51,401 bases of DNA from Rhodoferax sp. (GTDB lineage Bacteria; Pseudomonadota; Gammaproteobacteria; Burkholderiales; Burkholderiaceae_C). Made by a program: the position numbers and the translations under genes. Below are positions 48,959 to 51,401 of this stretch, piece by piece. Every line of letters begins with the position of its first letter. Positions within the stretch are counted from its first letter, which is position 1. Where the stretch lies: the NCBI GenBank assembly GCA_016790475.1, contig JAEUOX010000167.1, positions 1 through 51,401 on the forward strand, in the 5' to 3' direction. A model generated the notes under the pieces. It saw nothing but the letters and a program-made list of their open reading frames with translations. It had not been told where the DNA came from and ran no database searches.

Positions 48959-49549
48959 TCAGGATTGGGGCGGCTGCGAGGATTGGGGCGGCTGCGCCGC
49001 AGCCACCGGCACACGGCGGCTGTCGATGTAGGTCTGCAGCTGGTCCGGCAGGTCGGCGGGCTGCGGCGTGGTGCCGGGCCAGCGCACCCGCAGCGGGTCG
49101 TCCAGGCCGTCGGCCACCTGGTCGAACGGCAACACATAGCGGAACTTCAGCACCCGCTGCTGGAACACCCAGCCCTCGGGGCTGCGCACATAACGATCCA
49201 GGTAACGCAGGGCCAGGCGCACCGTCTTGCCACCGATGCACAGCTCCGCATGCGCGTTGACCACGCCACTGGCATGGTCATCGTCCTGGAAGTCGAAATG
49301 CCAGGTCAGCGCATAGTGCGAGCTGGTGCTGAAGGTGGAGGTGCGTGCGCGGTAGAAGTCGACGATCTGCTGGCGGCCGCGCACGCCGTGGAACTCGCCA
49401 TCGGGGGCGAACAGGCGGCCAATCGCGTCGAAATCGCGGTCATCGACCGCCATGCCGTAGCGCGACATCAGCTCGCCGAGTTGCTGGCGGTCGTCGACGC
49501 GGCGCACCATGCGCAGCAGGGCCTGCAGGTCGGTGGTGGGGGCTTCCAT
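48959..49549 (-). CDS. SnoaL/NTF2-like fold protein
   Basis: A 196-residue NTF2-like protein. The helix ELMSRYGMAVDDRDFDAIGRLFAPDGEFHG is the SnoaL-like start, and strands such as ALTWHFDFQDDDHASGVVNAHAELCIGG, then LRYLDRYVRSPEGWVFQQRVLKF follow. Members are often dehydratases, isomerases or hydrolases with a pocket His/Asp; a specific reaction cannot be given. The C-terminus ends in a repeated QPPQS created by a tandem 18-base repeat. It is divergent from the BKACE gene and first in a two-gene operon with the CMD-like gene. Confidence 0.75.
   Translation of the reverse strand: MEAPTTDLQALLRMVRRVDDRQQLGELMSRYGMAVDDRDFDAIGRLFAPDGEFHGVRGRQQIVDFYRARTSTFSTSSHYALTWHFDFQDDDHASGVVNAHAELCIGGKTVRLALRYLDRYVRSPEGWVFQQRVLKFRYVLPFDQVADGLDDPLRVRWPGTTPQPADLPDQLQTYIDSRRVPVAAAQPPQSSQPPQS
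48961..48996. repeat. Perfect 18-bp tandem duplication at the 3' end of the NTF2-like gene
   Basis: Two exact copies of an 18-base unit beginning aggattgggg (48961-48978 and 48979-48996). The length is a multiple of three, so the frame is kept and only the C-terminal tail is affected. Likely a slippage-prone site. Confidence 0.9.
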
Positions 49550-49595
49550 GCGGTCTCCGAAGGTGTGTGATGCACCAGTGTAGAACGGGCTGGGC

Positions 49596-49632
49596 TAAGA
49601 TTAAATCAGTTTCGATGCATTTACTCCAGGAG
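49596..49632 (+). promoter_or_regulatory. BKACE promoter candidate and ribosome site
   Basis: TAAGAT at 49596-49601 could be the -10 for the BKACE gene, within an AT-rich patch that also includes the near-palindrome GATTAAATC (49599-49607). AGGAG (49628-49632) is a strong ribosome site eight bases before the ATG. The 91-base gap to the divergent NTF2-like gene likely holds both promoters. Confidence 0.35.
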
Positions 49633-49640
49633 ACGCTGTC

Positions 49641-50576
49641 ATGGCCATGGCCCCCATCATCATCGAAGTCGCCATCAACGGCGGCGTCACACCCGATCGC
49701 AACCCGCACGTGCCGCTGAAGGCGGCCGACATCACCGCCGACTGCCTGCGCTGCTACGACGCCGGCGCGACCGTGATCCATGCCCACAACCACGACATCC
49801 GGCTCAACCACCAGGCCGGTGCCGAGGCCTACCTGGAGGCCTGGCGGCCGATCCTGGCCCAGCGGCCGGACGCGATCTGGTACCCGACGCTGTCGGTGAA
49901 CCAGTCCGACGGCGCAAACCTGGAGCCGGTGCAGGACCGCTTCTCGCACTACCCCTACATCGCCGCCGAACTGCCGATGCCGATCGGCGTCGTCGACCCG
50001 GGCTGCACCAACCTCGGTTACCCCGGCCCCGACGGGCTGCCGCGCGGCTTCAGCTACGTGAACAGCTATGCCGACATCGCCTGGGCCTTTGCGCTGGCGG
50101 AGAAGCTGTGCTTCGCGCCGTCGCTCGCGATCTACGAGCCCGGCTTCCTGCAGACGGTGCTGACCTGGTATCGCGCCGGCCGGCTGCCGAAGGGCACGCA
50201 CGCCAAGCTGTACTTCGGCGGCGAGTGGGGCCTGACGGCGCGCGGGCGCGGCGTCACGTTCGGGTTGCCGCCGACGCGCAATGCGCTGCTGGCCTACCTG
50301 GACATGCTGGAGGGCACGACGATCCCCTGGTCGGTGTCGGTCTGGGGCGGCGACCTGATGCAGACGCCGGTCGCGCGCATGGCGGTCGAGATGGGTGGCC
50401 ACCTGCACGTGGGCATCGAGGAGCACTACGACCCGCAGCGCACCCCCACGAATCTGGAACTGATCGAAGAGGCCAAGGCGCTGTGTGCCGCGGTCGGCCG
50501 GCCACTGGCGACCACGGCCGAGACGCGCCAGATCCTGAACCTGCCGGAGCCGCTGACGCCGGTGCGCCGCGCCTGA
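49641..50576 (+). CDS. Beta-keto acid cleavage enzyme (BKACE, DUF849)
   Basis: A 311-residue TIM-barrel BKACE. The zinc-binding HxH lies in GATVIHAHNHD, followed by Tyr/Pro-rich loops; the C-terminal segment GGHLHVGIEEHYD holds the conserved Glu. Family enzymes join a beta-keto acid and acetyl-CoA to give acetoacetyl-CoA and a shorter acyl-derived product; characterised members act on 3-keto-5-aminohexanoate or dehydrocarnitine. The HNHD replaces the usual HVR, so the substrate may differ. It converges with the TIM-barrel gene, whose stop is four bases away. Confidence 0.88.
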   Translation: MAMAPIIIEVAINGGVTPDRNPHVPLKAADITADCLRCYDAGATVIHAHNHDIRLNHQAGAEAYLEAWRPILAQRPDAIWYPTLSVNQSDGANLEPVQDRFSHYPYIAAELPMPIGVVDPGCTNLGYPGPDGLPRGFSYVNSYADIAWAFALAEKLCFAPSLAIYEPGFLQTVLTWYRAGRLPKGTHAKLYFGGEWGLTARGRGVTFGLPPTRNALLAYLDMLEGTTIPWSVSVWGGDLMQTPVARMAVEMGGHLHVGIEEHYDPQRTPTNLELIEEAKALCAAVGRPLATTAETRQILNLPEPLTPVRRA

Positions 50577-50580
50577 GCGC

Positions 50581-51372
50581 TCAGCGCCGCTGCGCGGCCT
50601 GCAGTGCGGCCACCGTGGTGGCGTGCAGCAGCTGCGCCACCTGGAGCGCGGGCAACCGGTCCAGGTCCTCGCTGATCACTTCCACATTGACCGGCGTATC
50701 GGCCGGCAGCCGCTGCAGGAAGCCGTGCAGGTCGAACTGCCCTGCGCCGCAGGGCTGCCGGAAACGGATGCAGTCGTCGATGTAGTCCGGCACCGTGGGC
50801 TGCAGCGGGCCGTCGTTGATCTGGATCGCGAACACGCGGCGCGGGTCCAGCCCGTCCAGCGAGGCCAGCCCGCCGCCGCGGAACACATGCCAGCTGTCGA
50901 CGCACAGGCCCAGGTTGGGCGCGCCACCGGCCTGCGCGATCAGTTGCAGCGCGGCCGGCGCATCCGGCACGGCGGTCGGTGGCAGGAACTCGATCGCGAA
51001 CTGCACCTGCGGCAGCCGCGCGGCGGCGGCGCCCAGCCAGCGTGCCGCGGCAGCCAGGTCCAGCGGCGACCCGTCGATCGGCGGCGTCACCTGCACCCGG
51101 GGCACGCCCAGGCCCGGCGCCATCTCCGCCACCGCATCCAGCAGGTCATCGCGCAGCAGGCGCAGCGGCTCGATCTCGCTGACGCGCTGGCCGTGTTCGT
51201 CCAGCAGCGCCCGGATGCGTGGCAGTGTCCAGCCTTCCCGCAGCGCGTCAGCCCAGCGGTCGGCCCGCAGAGCGATGCCGTCGAAGCCGGCCTGCGCCGC
51301 CACGGCCACCCGCTCGCGCAGCGACGCATGGCGGATGCTCATGAAGCCCAGGTTGATCTCGCGTCCTGTCAT
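50581..51372 (-). CDS. Sugar phosphate isomerase/epimerase-like TIM-barrel protein
   Basis: A 263-residue protein of the xylose-isomerase-like TIM-barrel family. MTGREINLGFMSIRHASLRERVAVAAQAGFDGIALRADRW is the usual first strand and helix, and VQFAIEFLPPTAVP, NLGLCVDSWHVFRGG, VFAIQINDGPL and VNVEVISEDLDRL give the Glu/Asp/His metal ligands at the barrel mouth. Function may be an epimerase, isomerase or dehydratase such as a dehydroshikimate dehydratase; no choice is possible here. The start near the right edge is an ATG. Its upstream neighbour is beyond the window. Confidence 0.85.
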   Translation of the reverse strand: MTGREINLGFMSIRHASLRERVAVAAQAGFDGIALRADRWADALREGWTLPRIRALLDEHGQRVSEIEPLRLLRDDLLDAVAEMAPGLGVPRVQVTPPIDGSPLDLAAAARWLGAAAARLPQVQFAIEFLPPTAVPDAPAALQLIAQAGGAPNLGLCVDSWHVFRGGGLASLDGLDPRRVFAIQINDGPLQPTVPDYIDDCIRFRQPCGAGQFDLHGFLQRLPADTPVNVEVISEDLDRLPALQVAQLLHATTVAALQAAQRR

Positions 51373-51401
51373 CGGGGGGTGCTCCTCGCTGCGTTGTCCA
51401 A

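Overview
The window is very GC-rich, densely packed bacterial chromosome. Its gene order is typical of Betaproteobacteria, order Burkholderiales: a ponA-pilMNOPQ-aroK-aroB-dgt-gltBD run, an mlaFEDACB operon with mlaA inside it, a cyaY/lptM-lysA junction, msrPQ, and two lpxL-type genes beside metK. The order and codon bias suggest a Leptothrix/Rubrivivax-like relative, but no rRNA is present to confirm this. I saw no tRNA, rRNA, CRISPR array or prophage. No gene-free stretch exceeds 300 bases; the longest, 28103-28371, is the divergent pilM/ponA promoter region.

Layout. 1-6812 (minus): one long run, mlaF-E-D-A-C-B (retrograde phospholipid transport), a YadG/YadH-type ABC exporter, a BolA-family gene, hisG and the start of hisD. 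6896-13122 (minus): gltB and gltD (glutamate synthase), closed by a clear intrinsic terminator and preceded by a good sigma70-type promoter with a palindrome over its -10. 13228-14057: a solitary REP-associated tyrosine transposase (RAYT) with short inverted flanks. 14057-28102 (minus): pilM-N-O-P-Q, aroK, a cyclase/AAA/helical-repeat regulator, aroB, dgt, an MFS transporter, a DUF1415 protein and a methyltransferase, with very tight spacing. 28372-30786 (plus): PBP1A. 30791-35917: cyaY, lptM-lysA, msrQ/msrP, cytochrome c4 and engB. 35908-37624 (minus): two lipid A-type acyltransferases. 37645-38970 (plus): metK with a structured leader.

38996-46658 (minus) is the most unusual part: an apparently co-transcribed set of an HD-GYP protein, a cyclic-nucleotide-binding patatin phospholipase, a one-module NRPS (C-A-PCP-TE) and a VTT/DedA-like membrane protein. 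46794-51372 is an accessory catabolic region: choline-sulfatase (betC-like), a carboxymuconolactone-decarboxylase-like protein, an NTF2/SnoaL-like protein, a BKACE (DUF849) enzyme and a TIM-barrel isomerase-like protein.

The core genes cover envelope upkeep (Mla, PBP1A, LpxL-like, LptM), type IV pilus assembly and nitrogen, aromatic and lysine biosynthesis. The main leads are the metK leader, which has a perfect helix masking the start codon and two alternative pairing partners, and the NRPS/patatin/HD-GYP/VTT operon, which could make and export or insert an acylated amino acid or small lipopeptide. Positions and motifs were read by eye; family assignments come from recognised motifs, not from database searches.
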